64,000 nucleotides of DNA, taken from assembly GCF_012958305.1 (NCBI RefSeq), contig NZ_JABBYO010000016.1, positions 1-64,000 on the forward strand, written 5' to 3'. A program made the position numbers and the translations under genes. The DNA comes from Tautonia rosea (lineage in GTDB: Bacteria > Planctomycetota > Planctomycetia > Isosphaerales > Isosphaeraceae). The notes under the pieces were generated by a model that ran no database searches, was not told where the DNA came from, and saw only the letters and a list, made by a program, of their open reading frames with translations. Shown one piece after another: positions 8,703 to 17,465 of the stretch (positions within the stretch are counted from its first letter, which is position 1; the number at the start of each line of letters is the position of its first letter).

Positions 8703-10170
8703 TCTCCGGCTTGTCCAGGCTCAGGGAATCGTACTGCCAGGATGCGGCCGGTTCAAAGGCAGATCGATCAGGCGTGATGGCGAAGCCAAACCCGACGCAT
8801 TGAAGCGACCCGATCGAGAATCGGCCGTCTTGAACGATTGGGCCGATAAGTTGTCCCTGGCGGCCGTAGAGATCAGGATGAGCGTGCAGGGCAGCCTGGC
8901 GATCGACCTCAGGGAGATACGAGAGTCCCGGGTGATAGTGGTGGCCATTACGCTCAACGTGTGAGAATCCGAGCGTTGCGGCAAGACAGAGATCGGCCTG
9001 GACTGGGATCACACCTACCGAGCAAAGATCCTCACCCGTCATCACGAACTCTGACCTCCGTCCGCGATCGTTTCTCCACCAGATAAGTCCCGCATTGAGG
9101 ATCGCCTTGGTTGGTCCTTTGCAGTTCTTGCTTGTGACTCCCCGATAGCCAAGTTCCATCGCCTGCCGGGCGGAATCGATCGTTGCGTCAGATTCGTCAA
9201 TGATCACGGGTCGCCACTTGGACACGGCTCGGAGATCTGCCCCTTGATCCGCCCGGAGTGCGACCGATCGATCCAAGGGTTGCTCGATGACGAGGACATT
9301 TTCCCTCAAGGTTCGAAGGCGAGTGTCGGCTCGAAGGGAAACTACAAATGATCGAAGTACACAAACATCCTCATACAGTTCATTGCCATCGAGCGTCAGA
9401 CGGTAATCCGCGCCTCGATGCCGTTCAAGCACTTCGGCAATCGATCTGAGTCGTTCGAGATCAGCCTCGGGATTCGCAGAAAGCTTGACCTTGAGATATC
9501 GAATCCCGGAGCGTTCCACATAGGTTTCCAGCGCTTGAGGCAAGCCATCATCGATCTCTTCGTTCGGCCTGAGCTCACAGACCCTCAAGGGATCGGCAAG
9601 CCCGACCGTGTGTCGCACAAAAACCTCGCTGCGAGGGGTTGCTGGGAGCCAGTCGGCTGGCCGGAGACCAGCCAGAGACGGCGCAACGCGACCAGGTTCG
9701 ATGGCGAACAGGTCATTCCGTACGGCTTCGCCGAAACTCAGGTTTGCCACGCGGGCCAGGGCGTCCATCAGTGCTCGTTCGACCAAACTGACGCCGAACC
9801 CCACGAGCAGGTCGGGGTATCCTCGTCCCATTGCCTCGGATCGGCAATGGGAATCCGCCTCCTGCCAGCACTCGAAGAGTGTGATCGGCACTTTGGAAGC
9901 CTGTGCAAACGCGGATTGAGCCAGACCGATCCCGCCGATCAGGTCAGCAATCTGCTCGCGGTAGGATCGTCCCGGAGTCTTGTCGAACCAGCCAGGAGGA
10001 AGACAATCTCCCGACCAGCCTCGGTGCACGCGACCATTGACCTCAATCAGGACTTCGAGAATCGCCTGAGGGCATCGGCTTAACGTCGTTCTGCCATAGC
10101 AGAACGGCAAGCGAGTCACGGAGTTTCTCAGGCCGAGCCAAGACTCCTTCAAAGAGAATCGTAGGGACAT
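8692..10170 (-). CDS. Enolase-superfamily (mandelate racemase/muconate lactonizing-like) enzyme
   Basis: A 492-residue protein with the barrel residues of the enolase superfamily in order: the KxK motif Lys227/Lys229 (YLKVKL), metal ligands Asp261 (DGNE) and Glu296 (VIEQP), Asp325 or Glu326 (IIDESD), and Lys348 in SKNCKG. These abstract an alpha-proton from a carboxylate bound to Mg2+. It is longer than typical family members (about 370-400) because of an extended N-terminal region and loops. The substrate is unknown, and no sugar-acid pathway genes are adjacent. The ends of this gene and the ECF sigma gene overlap by 11 bases tail to tail. Confidence 0.75.
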   Translation of the reverse strand: MSLRFSLKESWLGLRNSVTRLPFCYGRTTLSRCPQAILEVLIEVNGRVHRGWSGDCLPPGWFDKTPGRSYREQIADLIGGIGLAQSAFAQASKVPITLFECWQEADSHCRSEAMGRGYPDLLVGFGVSLVERALMDALARVANLSFGEAVRNDLFAIEPGRVAPSLAGLRPADWLPATPRSEVFVRHTVGLADPLRVCELRPNEEIDDGLPQALETYVERSGIRYLKVKLSANPEADLERLRSIAEVLERHRGADYRLTLDGNELYEDVCVLRSFVVSLRADTRLRTLRENVLVIEQPLDRSVALRADQGADLRAVSKWRPVIIDESDATIDSARQAMELGYRGVTSKNCKGPTKAILNAGLIWWRNDRGRRSEFVMTGEDLCSVGVIPVQADLCLAATLGFSHVERNGHHYHPGLSYLPEVDRQAALHAHPDLYGRQGQLIGPIVQDGRFSIGSLQCVGFGFAITPDRSAFEPAASWQYDSLSLDKPEISE

Positions 10171-10306
10171 CTTATCTCGATCAAGAACCAGGGCAGGGGG
10201 GAGCGAGCCACACGTCTTTTAGGTCGAGGGAACATGGTCAATCAAGGACCTGGCGTATTGAACTGGAATTGCGAACAATCCGAGCTTTCGGCTGACCTTC
10301 TCTGAG

Positions 10307-10351
10307 GGGTCGAGGCTCAATTCAACCTTCTCATCAGGGTTGAGGCTCGAT
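10307..10351 (+). repeat. Short imperfect direct repeat upstream of CPBP gene
   Basis: Two 15-base copies of GGGTYGAGGCTCRAT, starting at 10307 and 10337 (30-base period, two mismatches), lie 70-120 bases upstream of the CPBP protease start. They could be a regulator-binding pair or chance. Confidence 0.35.
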
Positions 10352-10423
10352 CTGATGAACCTCCGGGCGACATTCAAACGGAAGGGGTGCCCTCAGGATT
10401 CGCGGTTCAGGCATTCAGCAATC

Positions 10424-11026
10424 ATGACACCCTTTGTACGATTGGCATTGATCTTCGAACTTGGGCTTGCCGTCGTGGCCTTCGGGATCGGCTGGCCACT
10501 CGGAATCGACCCCTGGAGAACGCTGGAGCCGAATCTCAAGGGATGGGTCATCGGGATTGGCTCGGCTGTCCCGATGTTCGTACTTCTTGTCGTGTGCGAT
10601 CGTGACGATTTCCCCGCGATGATCCGCATTCGGAGGTTGCTTGAACAGTTTCTCCTCCCACCGCTTCGAGGTTGTCGGTGGTGGGAGCTTGCCCTCATCG
10701 CAGCTGCAGCAGGTCTTGGCGAGGAAACACTCTTTCGAGGATTGCTTCAGGAAGCGTTGCTCGGGTGGCTCGGGGTCTGGCCAGCGCTGGCGATTGCCTC
10801 GATCATCTTCGGCTTGCTTCATGCGTTGACCCCCACGTACGCGATCCTTGCCACCGTGATCGGTGCTTACCTCGGGATGCTCTCCCTGATGACCGGAAAC
10901 CTGCTCGTCCCGATTGTTGCTCACGGACTCTACGATCTGATTGCCCTGATTTACTTCCTCCGAACCTCGCCAGACGATACGATCAGGCTGTCTGAGCCTA
11001 CCCCGCCGGAGGAGTTGCCTTCATGA
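10424..11026 (+). CDS. CPBP family intramembrane glutamic protease
   Basis: A 200-residue, strongly hydrophobic protein with all the conserved residues of the CPBP/Abi (CAAX protease and bacteriocin-processing) family: EExxxR at Glu100-Glu101-Arg105 (GEETLFRG), His133 (LLHALTPTY) and HxxxD at His167/Asp171. In eukaryotes the family processes prenylated proteins; in bacteria it is linked to bacteriocin immunity or sigma/anti-sigma processing. ATG 10424 is chosen because the hydrophobic core begins right after it. Its stop overlaps the start of the next gene by four bases, so the two products are probably made together. Confidence 0.8.
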   Translation: MTPFVRLALIFELGLAVVAFGIGWPLGIDPWRTLEPNLKGWVIGIGSAVPMFVLLVVCDRDDFPAMIRIRRLLEQFLLPPLRGCRWWELALIAAAAGLGEETLFRGLLQEALLGWLGVWPALAIASIIFGLLHALTPTYAILATVIGAYLGMLSLMTGNLLVPIVAHGLYDLIALIYFLRTSPDDTIRLSEPTPPEELPS

Positions 11027-12150
11027 GCCGCGTCACCTGTCAAATGATGATTCCCTGTCTGGCTGTCCTGGTGTGTCTGGGTGCCGACGATCCAAGGGAA
11101 CTCTCGGAACGACCGATCACAGTCCGAGGCATCTACGGAGGTGTCCCTCGTCAGATCCTTGAGCGTGGCGAGACCCTGGCGGATTATGGCATCAACGCGA
11201 TCTGGATCGGCTCGGGAGGACTTCGAAGTGAGGACATCGCGACCATGCGTGAGCAGGGTGTGCGGGTCTTCGCGGAGTTCAACACAATGCATGTTGCCTC
11301 GTTCCTCACGGAGCATCCCGACGCGACCCCGATCGGACCCGATGGCCGTCCAAGCCCTCCCCCCGAAGGTTGGCAAGGGGTTTGCCCGACCCATCCCGGC
11401 TATCGGTCGGATCGCATGGACGAGTTCCGCCGCGTGCTCCGCGACTTCGAGATCGACGGAATCTGGCTCGATTACCATCACGCGCACGCGAGCTGGGAGC
11501 GAGATAAACCGCTGTTGCCCGAGACGTGTTTCTGCGACCGTTGCCTCACCCAGTTTCAGCGAGAAACCGGACTCGATCTTCCCGACGTTCCGACCGCCGG
11601 ACGGGCGGCGCTGCTCCTCGGCCCAATGAAGGAGCACTGGGTTCAGTGGCGATGCGACGTCTTTACCGACTGGGTCCGAGCTTTTCGAGCCATCCGAGAC
11701 GAAACCCGACCCGAGGCGCTGCTGGGAACGTTCCATTGCCCCTGGTCCGACTCGGACTACAACAACGCCATTCGGAACTCGCTAGCCATCGACCTGAAGG
11801 CTCAGGCCCCACTCTTCGATGTGCTCAGTCCGATGCCCTATCACGCTCGATTCGGTCACGCGGACGATCGTGCCTGGATTTCTCGGCAAACGGCCTGGCT
11901 CGGTGAGTTTCTGGGAATTTCCGGGGCCCCCAACGATCGGATCGTCATCTGGCCGATCGTCCAACTCTCCGACTGGGGAGCGTCGGTTTCCCCCGAGGAT
12001 GTAACTGACGTGCTCGACCACGGAACCCGAGGTCCCTCGACCGGTGTCATGGTCTTCGCCTGGAGTGGACTTCAGCAAGATTGGGACAAGGTCAAGAAAC
12101 TTGGTGAGTTCTACCGTAAGCTGGCCCGCAACTCGTCTGGAGCGGATTGA
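11023..12150 (+). CDS. Putative TIM-barrel glycosidase-like protein
   Basis: A 375-residue protein that begins with a short hydrophobic segment (residues 4-20), probably a signal peptide. The rest resembles the hypothetical glycosyl-hydrolase-like (GHL/DUF4015-type) TIM barrels: YGINAIWIGSGGL, VRVFAEFNTMHV, and the acidic IDGIWLDYHHAH, where the aspartates after strand 4 are candidate catalytic residues. Two cysteines in CFCDRC may form a small metal or disulfide site. Translation is coupled to the CPBP protease by an ATGA overlap. Substrate unknown; catalysis is inferred only from the fold pattern. Confidence 0.6.
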   Translation: MSRVTCQMMIPCLAVLVCLGADDPRELSERPITVRGIYGGVPRQILERGETLADYGINAIWIGSGGLRSEDIATMREQGVRVFAEFNTMHVASFLTEHPDATPIGPDGRPSPPPEGWQGVCPTHPGYRSDRMDEFRRVLRDFEIDGIWLDYHHAHASWERDKPLLPETCFCDRCLTQFQRETGLDLPDVPTAGRAALLLGPMKEHWVQWRCDVFTDWVRAFRAIRDETRPEALLGTFHCPWSDSDYNNAIRNSLAIDLKAQAPLFDVLSPMPYHARFGHADDRAWISRQTAWLGEFLGISGAPNDRIVIWPIVQLSDWGASVSPEDVTDVLDHGTRGPSTGVMVFAWSGLQQDWDKVKKLGEFYRKLARNSSGAD

Positions 12151-12276
12151 GATTGCAGGCAGGGGATTGTTTTCGAGGGAAGGGTGAGAACCTAAGCCTC
12201 TTGTCCGTTGTTGATTGCTTGCTCCTGGCCTCTCAATTTCATTGAGTTCCGCCACGATCCGTGGAGAGATCAATTC

Positions 12277-12657
12277 ATGAGCCCGACCGCTGACACGACA
12301 GGCCCTGGAGCCTCCGAGCGGTCGAGTCGGCTTGGCCCGAGCCTCTCCGTACTTGGTCTCGCGCTTTGGGTCGTGACAATCGCGCTCTATGTGCTGTTGA
12401 AGCCCGCGCCGAGTGTTCCGGGAGCACCGTTTCGTCAGGAAACGGCCGTTCAGTTATTGCTTTCGCTCGTACTCTCCGGGCTCGGGGTCTTTGCCGCATC
12501 AATCGTCGCGGCACTTGGGCTCTTTCTGAGCCTGAGCGAGCGTCGGAATCGGCCGGGATCGCGGGCCACCCGTGGAGTTGTGCTTGGGGCGATCGGTGTC
12601 GCGGCCCTGGGAATCGTCGTCGTCGAGATCCTCCGGGTCGCCTTGGAACGAAGCTGA
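12277..12657 (+). CDS. Small membrane protein, unknown function
   Basis: A 126-residue protein with three predicted membrane helices at roughly residues 22-40, 60-82 and 98-118, separated by short charged loops (SERRNRPGSR). No catalytic motif is visible. I take the ATG at 12277, preceded by GAGAG, over an in-frame upstream start at 12208 whose translation looks non-membrane and unlikely. It stands alone, about 125 bases after the barrel protein. Confidence 0.55.
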   Translation: MSPTADTTGPGASERSSRLGPSLSVLGLALWVVTIALYVLLKPAPSVPGAPFRQETAVQLLLSLVLSGLGVFAASIVAALGLFLSLSERRNRPGSRATRGVVLGAIGVAALGIVVVEILRVALERS

Positions 12658-12684
12658 CTACTCTGCGGTGGTTCGGCGGCGATC

Positions 12685-12855
12685 TCAGGAGTCTGCTCCA
12701 CCCCCGAATTGCGATCGATCGAGCGTCTCGTTCGGAATGGGTTTGTTGATCGAGGCGAGAAACCCGTAATGACGGGCGAATCGCCACTGGCGATAGCGAG
12801 CATACCAGGCTCGACGAGCAGGGTCTCGTTTTCGCCTGGATCGTGACGCGTCCAT
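12685..12855 (-). CDS. Small basic protein of 56 residues
   Basis: A 56-residue protein that is very rich in arginine and aromatic residues (SRSRRKRDPARRAWYARYRQWRFARHYG split over residues 4-31). An exceptionally good ribosome binding site, AAGGAGAG, lies seven bases before the ATG at 12855, which is why I believe it is translated despite its length. Possible roles for such a charge profile are nucleic-acid or ribosome binding, but nothing specific can be assigned. It converges on the small membrane protein gene. Confidence 0.5.
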   Translation of the reverse strand: MDASRSRRKRDPARRAWYARYRQWRFARHYGFLASINKPIPNETLDRSQFGGGADS

Positions 12856-13095
12856 AAGTGCTCTCCTTACGATCCCCAAAGAAGTGGGACCTCTCTTTCA
12901 GAAGAGTAGAGCAGTATTTGCCAATTCGGACAGAAAATCCTGGTGACTGGACAGAGAAACGCCCCGGCGCAACAATGATTCGGAAAAGGCCCTCGGTTCG
13001 ACGCACCACGCCCCGTTCCGACTCTTTGTTGGCATGTCGGCTTGATCCGGGATCATGCGCCGGATCACTTGACGTGTGCGCCTTGCGGATCTCCA

Positions 13096-16000
13096 ATGGT
13101 TGCCGACTACTATGAGATGCTCGGCATTCGTCCAGACGCCGATCGAGCCTCGATCGAGGAGGCGCTCGCACGCTGCCAGCCGAAATGGTCGGCCGGAGCG
13201 AGAAATCCGAAACATCGTCATACGTTTCAATCGTATCTCGACCAGATTCCCGCCATCCGCGCGGCCTTGCTCGGAGATCTCGCCACGCGATCGGGCTACG
13301 ATGCCGAATTGGCAGCCCAACGACGGCTTCAACTCGATCGCAAGCTCGACGAACTCCAAAGACTGATTCGGCTTCGATCTGCCAAGGGAGGGCTCACGGT
13401 CTCCGATCGTGACCGGTTGAAGGCCGAGGCTCAGCGGCTGGGAGTGCCCGACGACGCCTTCGCCCGACTCCTTGAGCCGATCCCCCCGTTACCCGAGCGT
13501 CCTCCCGAACCGATCGAGTCGGTCGATCCCCCGGCCGACGTCATTGACTCGGCGACTCGAGGGCAGATCCGGCGGACTCTGGATCACCTGCGTCGCCTCG
13601 ACCTTTATGATGCTCTTGGCCTCCAACGAGACGCCCCTCAGTCCGAGATCCTCAACCGAGCCGATGAGGAACGGCAGCGATGGCGGCAAAAGTCTCGCGT
13701 CTCGGCCGAGATGACTGCGTGGCTCGAAGTCATTGCGTACGCCCAGTCGCACCTCGGAACCCCTGAGGCCCGATCACGCTACGACCGGACCCTGGAACGC
13801 GAGGCGGAGGATCGCTTTCGGATGGCGATCCGCTTCTGTCTCGACGGTGAATCCCGAATCGCCTCGGGAACACGATCCGCCTTGCTCGACGAGGCTGCCA
13901 GCCTGGGAATCGCTCCCGATCGGGCCCTCCGCCTGATCCGAAGAAGCTGCCATGAGTTGGGGATTGTCGGTGATCAGGCTGTTCCCTCGGATCCTTCGCC
14001 GTCGAGTCCGATGCGATTGCTACGGTGTCGATCATGCCAGGGAGTCACCGAACTGACGGAATCGGGTCGGAACACCCGGTCCTGTCGTCATTGCGGCGAT
14101 TCGCTTCGATGGGAATGCCCGATTTGCCACCGGGATCATTGGGTTGATGAACCGCGATGCCCTTGTGGGTTTCGCCTGGAACTCCGCGAGCCGATGCTGC
14201 AACATTTCGAGGCGGCGCAGCGAGCCCACAAGGCTCGTGACTATGCCTCGGCTCTGGCCCATTTGCACCGCATTCAGGAGTTCGCCCCCGACCATCCCGG
14301 CACTCGGAAGGCCGTCGAGAAAGTCAAGGAACGACTCGCGCAGATCGAACAAACTCGATCCACCTTTGAGCAAGACCTGGCCCGCAGGCATCTGGTCGCT
14401 GCACAGATCGCCCTTCGGAAATGGGCTGCCCTGGTTGATCCGACCGATCCTGAAGTCCGCTCGGCCTTTGCCGAGGTCAATCGGGGACTCCGCGAGGCAA
14501 GGTCGCTGACCGCTCGTGGCGTGTCGTTGATCGGGACGGACCCGAACCAGGCCCGCTTGCTTCTTCAACGCGCCCTGCAATGGTCGGTTGATCTGACTGA
14601 GGCCGCAGAAGCTCTCCGTCGCTGTCCCCCCGATCCGCCCTTTGAGCTTCGGGCCGAGGTCGAACAGGATGCGGTCATGCTTCGGTGGTCGCCACCGGCC
14701 ACCGACGGACTCGGACCCGTTTCCTTCCGCGTCGTTCGAAAGTCGCGAGGAATTCCCCATTCACCCGATGACGGCACACGGATCACCGAGACCCGAGCGA
14801 CCCAGTGCAGGGACCCGAACGCAAGTCCTGGAGAAGTTGTCGGTTACGCCGTGTTCTCTCATCGAGATGGGATTCACTCGGTCGTCCCGAGCGGTGTTGG
14901 CCCCGTCTTGATCCTGGCTGATGTGATCGACGTTCGGGTCGAAGCCCGAAGCGGTGAGGTCGATCTGGCCTGGCGGCTTCCTGTCGGGGCGAGTGAGGTC
15001 CGCGTCGTTCGGAAAACCGGAAGCCCTCCGGCTCACCCGGACGACGGCACGCCAATCGACGCACTCCCCGAAGGAACGTGCGACCGAAACCTCACCGACG
15101 ACACGGTTTATCACTACGTCATTTATGCCGTTTACCGAACTCCCGAGGGTAAACCGCGGCTCTCCAAGGGGATTCTACTTGCGGCAATGCCCCATCCCCC
15201 CCTGGCGGTTGTCGAGGCACTTCGTCTCGAACCGATGCCCGATGGAGCAGGGGTCCGAGTTTCCTGGGCCCCTCTGGAACGCGGTCAGGTCCGCATCCTC
15301 CGCACCGACCGTCCCCCTGCTGTGCTCGAAGGTCAACGGGTTCCGACCTCAACTGCCGAGGGATTGGAGGGGTATCGTTTACCGATGGCCGGTCCCGACC
15401 ACGCGATCGACCGGAAGCCCCCCGCCTCGGGCCTCTGCTACTACGTCCCGCTTACCTCCTGGGGAGGCATGTGCACGGTCGGCCGGCCGATCGCCTATAC
15501 CCACCTCCCCGACCCGAGTGACCTGCGAGCCGTCCGAATCGGTAGCTCGGGGCGCGTCCACCTTCGATGGCGATGGAGTCCGTCGAGTAACCAGACCCTG
15601 ATCGCTTGCAAATCGGGAAGTCCTCCCCTGGGCCCCGACGACCCAGAGACCCTTCGGGTCTTCGTCACCGAGCTGGAGTACAGCCGGAGTGGTTACGCCT
15701 CCATTGACCTTCCTCCCGGAGAAATTGATCCCTACCATATCACGCTTTATAGCGTATCGGAGATCGATGGCCAGCAACTTGTGTCGCCGGGCCTTGAGCC
15801 AACAGCCCGGACGATTGTGCCGGGACCTGTCCCGGAAATCAGTCTTTCCTACACAATCCGACGACCACGATTGGCCAGCCGGTCCTGGACCCTCACCTTG
15901 AAGACCGAACCCCCGGGCGCTCCGATCCCGCCCTTGGTGCTTGTTGGCCATCCCCGGACTGTTCCCCTCTCCGCCGACGACGGTGAGATCCTCTCCGAGT

Positions 16001-16155
16001 TTCCCTCTAGCCGAGGCGGTGATTCGTTCCGATTCATCCCAGATGGACAAGTTCAATCCTGTCGCCTCCGCCTATTTGTCCACCCCACTGCCCCAGCCGA
16101 TGAAATTTCCCCGATTCGCCTCCGTCATCCGGAGGCCGAACGGACGCGTGTCTGA
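13096..16155 (+). CDS. Large J-domain-like / zinc-ribbon / TPR / Fn3-like protein
   Basis: A 1019-residue multidomain protein without signal peptide. Residues 4-75 (YYEMLGIRPDADRASIEEAL) and 165-235 (LYDALGLQRDAPQSEILNRA, ending RSRYDRTLE) resemble J domains but both lack the HPD motif that stimulates Hsp70. Residues 310-362 hold four CxxC pairs, two zinc ribbons (CRSCQG, CRHCGD, CPICHRD, CPCGF). Residues 370-510 are helical and TPR-like. Residues 515-930 contain about four Fn3-like beta modules, each with a VVRKxGxP...DDGT-like turn. The ATG at 13096 begins right before the first J-like helix. It may be a scaffold in an Hsp70- or stress-linked system; function unknown. Confidence 0.7.
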   Translation: MVADYYEMLGIRPDADRASIEEALARCQPKWSAGARNPKHRHTFQSYLDQIPAIRAALLGDLATRSGYDAELAAQRRLQLDRKLDELQRLIRLRSAKGGLTVSDRDRLKAEAQRLGVPDDAFARLLEPIPPLPERPPEPIESVDPPADVIDSATRGQIRRTLDHLRRLDLYDALGLQRDAPQSEILNRADEERQRWRQKSRVSAEMTAWLEVIAYAQSHLGTPEARSRYDRTLEREAEDRFRMAIRFCLDGESRIASGTRSALLDEAASLGIAPDRALRLIRRSCHELGIVGDQAVPSDPSPSSPMRLLRCRSCQGVTELTESGRNTRSCRHCGDSLRWECPICHRDHWVDEPRCPCGFRLELREPMLQHFEAAQRAHKARDYASALAHLHRIQEFAPDHPGTRKAVEKVKERLAQIEQTRSTFEQDLARRHLVAAQIALRKWAALVDPTDPEVRSAFAEVNRGLREARSLTARGVSLIGTDPNQARLLLQRALQWSVDLTEAAEALRRCPPDPPFELRAEVEQDAVMLRWSPPATDGLGPVSFRVVRKSRGIPHSPDDGTRITETRATQCRDPNASPGEVVGYAVFSHRDGIHSVVPSGVGPVLILADVIDVRVEARSGEVDLAWRLPVGASEVRVVRKTGSPPAHPDDGTPIDALPEGTCDRNLTDDTVYHYVIYAVYRTPEGKPRLSKGILLAAMPHPPLAVVEALRLEPMPDGAGVRVSWAPLERGQVRILRTDRPPAVLEGQRVPTSTAEGLEGYRLPMAGPDHAIDRKPPASGLCYYVPLTSWGGMCTVGRPIAYTHLPDPSDLRAVRIGSSGRVHLRWRWSPSSNQTLIACKSGSPPLGPDDPETLRVFVTELEYSRSGYASIDLPPGEIDPYHITLYSVSEIDGQQLVSPGLEPTARTIVPGPVPEISLSYTIRRPRLASRSWTLTLKTEPPGAPIPPLVLVGHPRTVPLSADDGEILSEFPSSRGGDSFRFIPDGQVQSCRLRLFVHPTAPADEISPIRLRHPEAERTRV

Positions 16156-16539
16156 ATTGTCTCTGACCTTGATTGGCTCGGTGGGGATGGGTGACGGAAT
16201 TCGATGAGAGAATCGTGCCATCGAGATGCTGTCGCGCGAAATCTGCACGCATGGTCGCATCATGTCGCGTGGAATCACCTTGGGATCACCCTGATCTCTC
16301 AATTCATTGCAACGTTAATCTCCAATTGAATTTGCGATCAAACCATTTTCCCGTCTCAACCGAATTGGAGCGAATGATGAAGGGGCAGCGAGGCGTGAAA
16401 CGATCCGATTCCGTTACACAGCGAACGTGACTCGCTATAATGGTTCGGTTTGAGCACGGACGGCGACTCACGCCCGATCCCCGGCCGTCCCCGCCGGGAA
16501 AGTGAACCGGGCTCCCCTACGCGGCAGGACCAGACGACC
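16156..16539. other. 384-base intergenic region with promoter
   Basis: Spacer between the J-like protein and the next gene. Besides the putative promoter at 16414-16441 I see no gene or convincing RNA structure. A run of TTGGGATCACCCTGATC near 16287 is mildly repetitive only. Confidence 0.5.
16414..16441 (+). promoter_or_regulatory. Putative sigma-70 promoter with perfect -10
   Basis: A perfect TATAAT (16436-16441) lies 98 bases before the next start codon. A weak -35 candidate, TTACAC (16414-16419), is 16 bases upstream of it. The -10 match is the main support. Confidence 0.5.
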
Positions 16540-17283
16540 ATGAATCGGTTGCAATCCAACGCAGACGACTTTTACATCAACGTCAATCTGAACACGGAAA
16601 TGGAGCTCCCGACCGCTCGGGACACGGTGCTGCACTTCTTTGAGCAGATGAAGAAGGGCTTCCCGGAGCTTCAGAACTTTTACACGAGAGAGAATGGCGA
16701 TCTCGTCCTTGAAGGTGACAAGGATCGAGGAAGCTATCGATGGGTGGCAATCGAGCAGCGCCGGCTCTGTTCCGGATTCGTCAATCCACCGACCCCCGAG
16801 GACGCATATCGCCAGCACGAAATGGTACTGGACCTCGCTCCTCACCTCCTGACGATCAGTGTCCTGGACTGCGAGGCCCTCGACGTGATGTTCGGGTTCG
16901 ATCTGACCTACGAGGGGAACCACGACGAAGTTGTGGCCGAGGCCCTCGGGATGGGATGGGGGCCGGAAGGGCTCGTGGACATCGCCGGGGGGCGAGTGAT
17001 CCACTACGAGCCGTCGATCACGCTGGCCCTGGAGGAATCGTGCCGGTTGCAGTGCCGATTGAGCGTTGAGACACGGACCAACGCCTACCAGATCCGCACC
17101 GGCGAGTATCCCGAAGACCAAATCAGCGTCTACTTTACGATTCGACAGTACTGGGGAACCGGCCCAGAGCGAGGCTTCGTCGAGTCGTTTCAGCGCCAGT
17201 GTCAGATCGGCGAGGAGTTGGTTCAGCAACGGGTCATTCCTCGGATCGTCCAGCCGCTTGCCCAGGCGATTGCTTCGAAGTAA
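16540..17283 (+). CDS. Conserved hypothetical protein
   Basis: A 247-residue soluble protein with no signal peptide or membrane segment. It has an alternating beta/alpha pattern (FYINVNLNTEMELPTARDTVLHFFEQM; later YQIRTGEYPEDQISVYFTIRQYWG) and ends in an amphipathic helix. The overall pattern recalls planctomycete conserved hypotheticals that may have a sensory or START-like fold, but I do not recognise a named family. The ATG at 16540 has AGGA eleven bases upstream; a perfect TATAAT lies 98 bases before it, so it probably has its own transcript. No informative neighbours. Confidence 0.6.
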   Translation: MNRLQSNADDFYINVNLNTEMELPTARDTVLHFFEQMKKGFPELQNFYTRENGDLVLEGDKDRGSYRWVAIEQRRLCSGFVNPPTPEDAYRQHEMVLDLAPHLLTISVLDCEALDVMFGFDLTYEGNHDEVVAEALGMGWGPEGLVDIAGGRVIHYEPSITLALEESCRLQCRLSVETRTNAYQIRTGEYPEDQISVYFTIRQYWGTGPERGFVESFQRQCQIGEELVQQRVIPRIVQPLAQAIASK

Positions 17284-17311
17284 ATCGAGAATCGATCGTT
17301 CTCTGACAAGT

Positions 17312-17407
17312 GCGCAGGGGCCTTGCCTCACCCCTTCAATCAACCGAGAATCTGAAGCGGTCTCCCTCCAGTTGTCGACCAACCGGGGTGAGGCCGCTGC
17401 CCTGCGC
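17312..17407. repeat. 96-base inverted repeat, possible structured leader
   Basis: Two arms pair: 17312-17319 (GCGCAGGG) with 17400-17407 (CCCTGCGC), and 17325-17334 (GCCTCACCCC) with 17385-17394 (GGGGTGAGGC). A symmetric 5x5 internal loop separates them and a 50-base apical region lies between. It sits 58 bases upstream of the aminotransferase start and 28 bases after the previous stop. It could be a leader RNA element, the terminator of the upstream gene, or a small mobile-element remnant. Confidence 0.5.
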
Positions 17408-17465
17408 AGGTGGTTGCCACGGAATTGATCTGCCCTCTCGGCACCGACCCCCGGAACCCGTTGTC

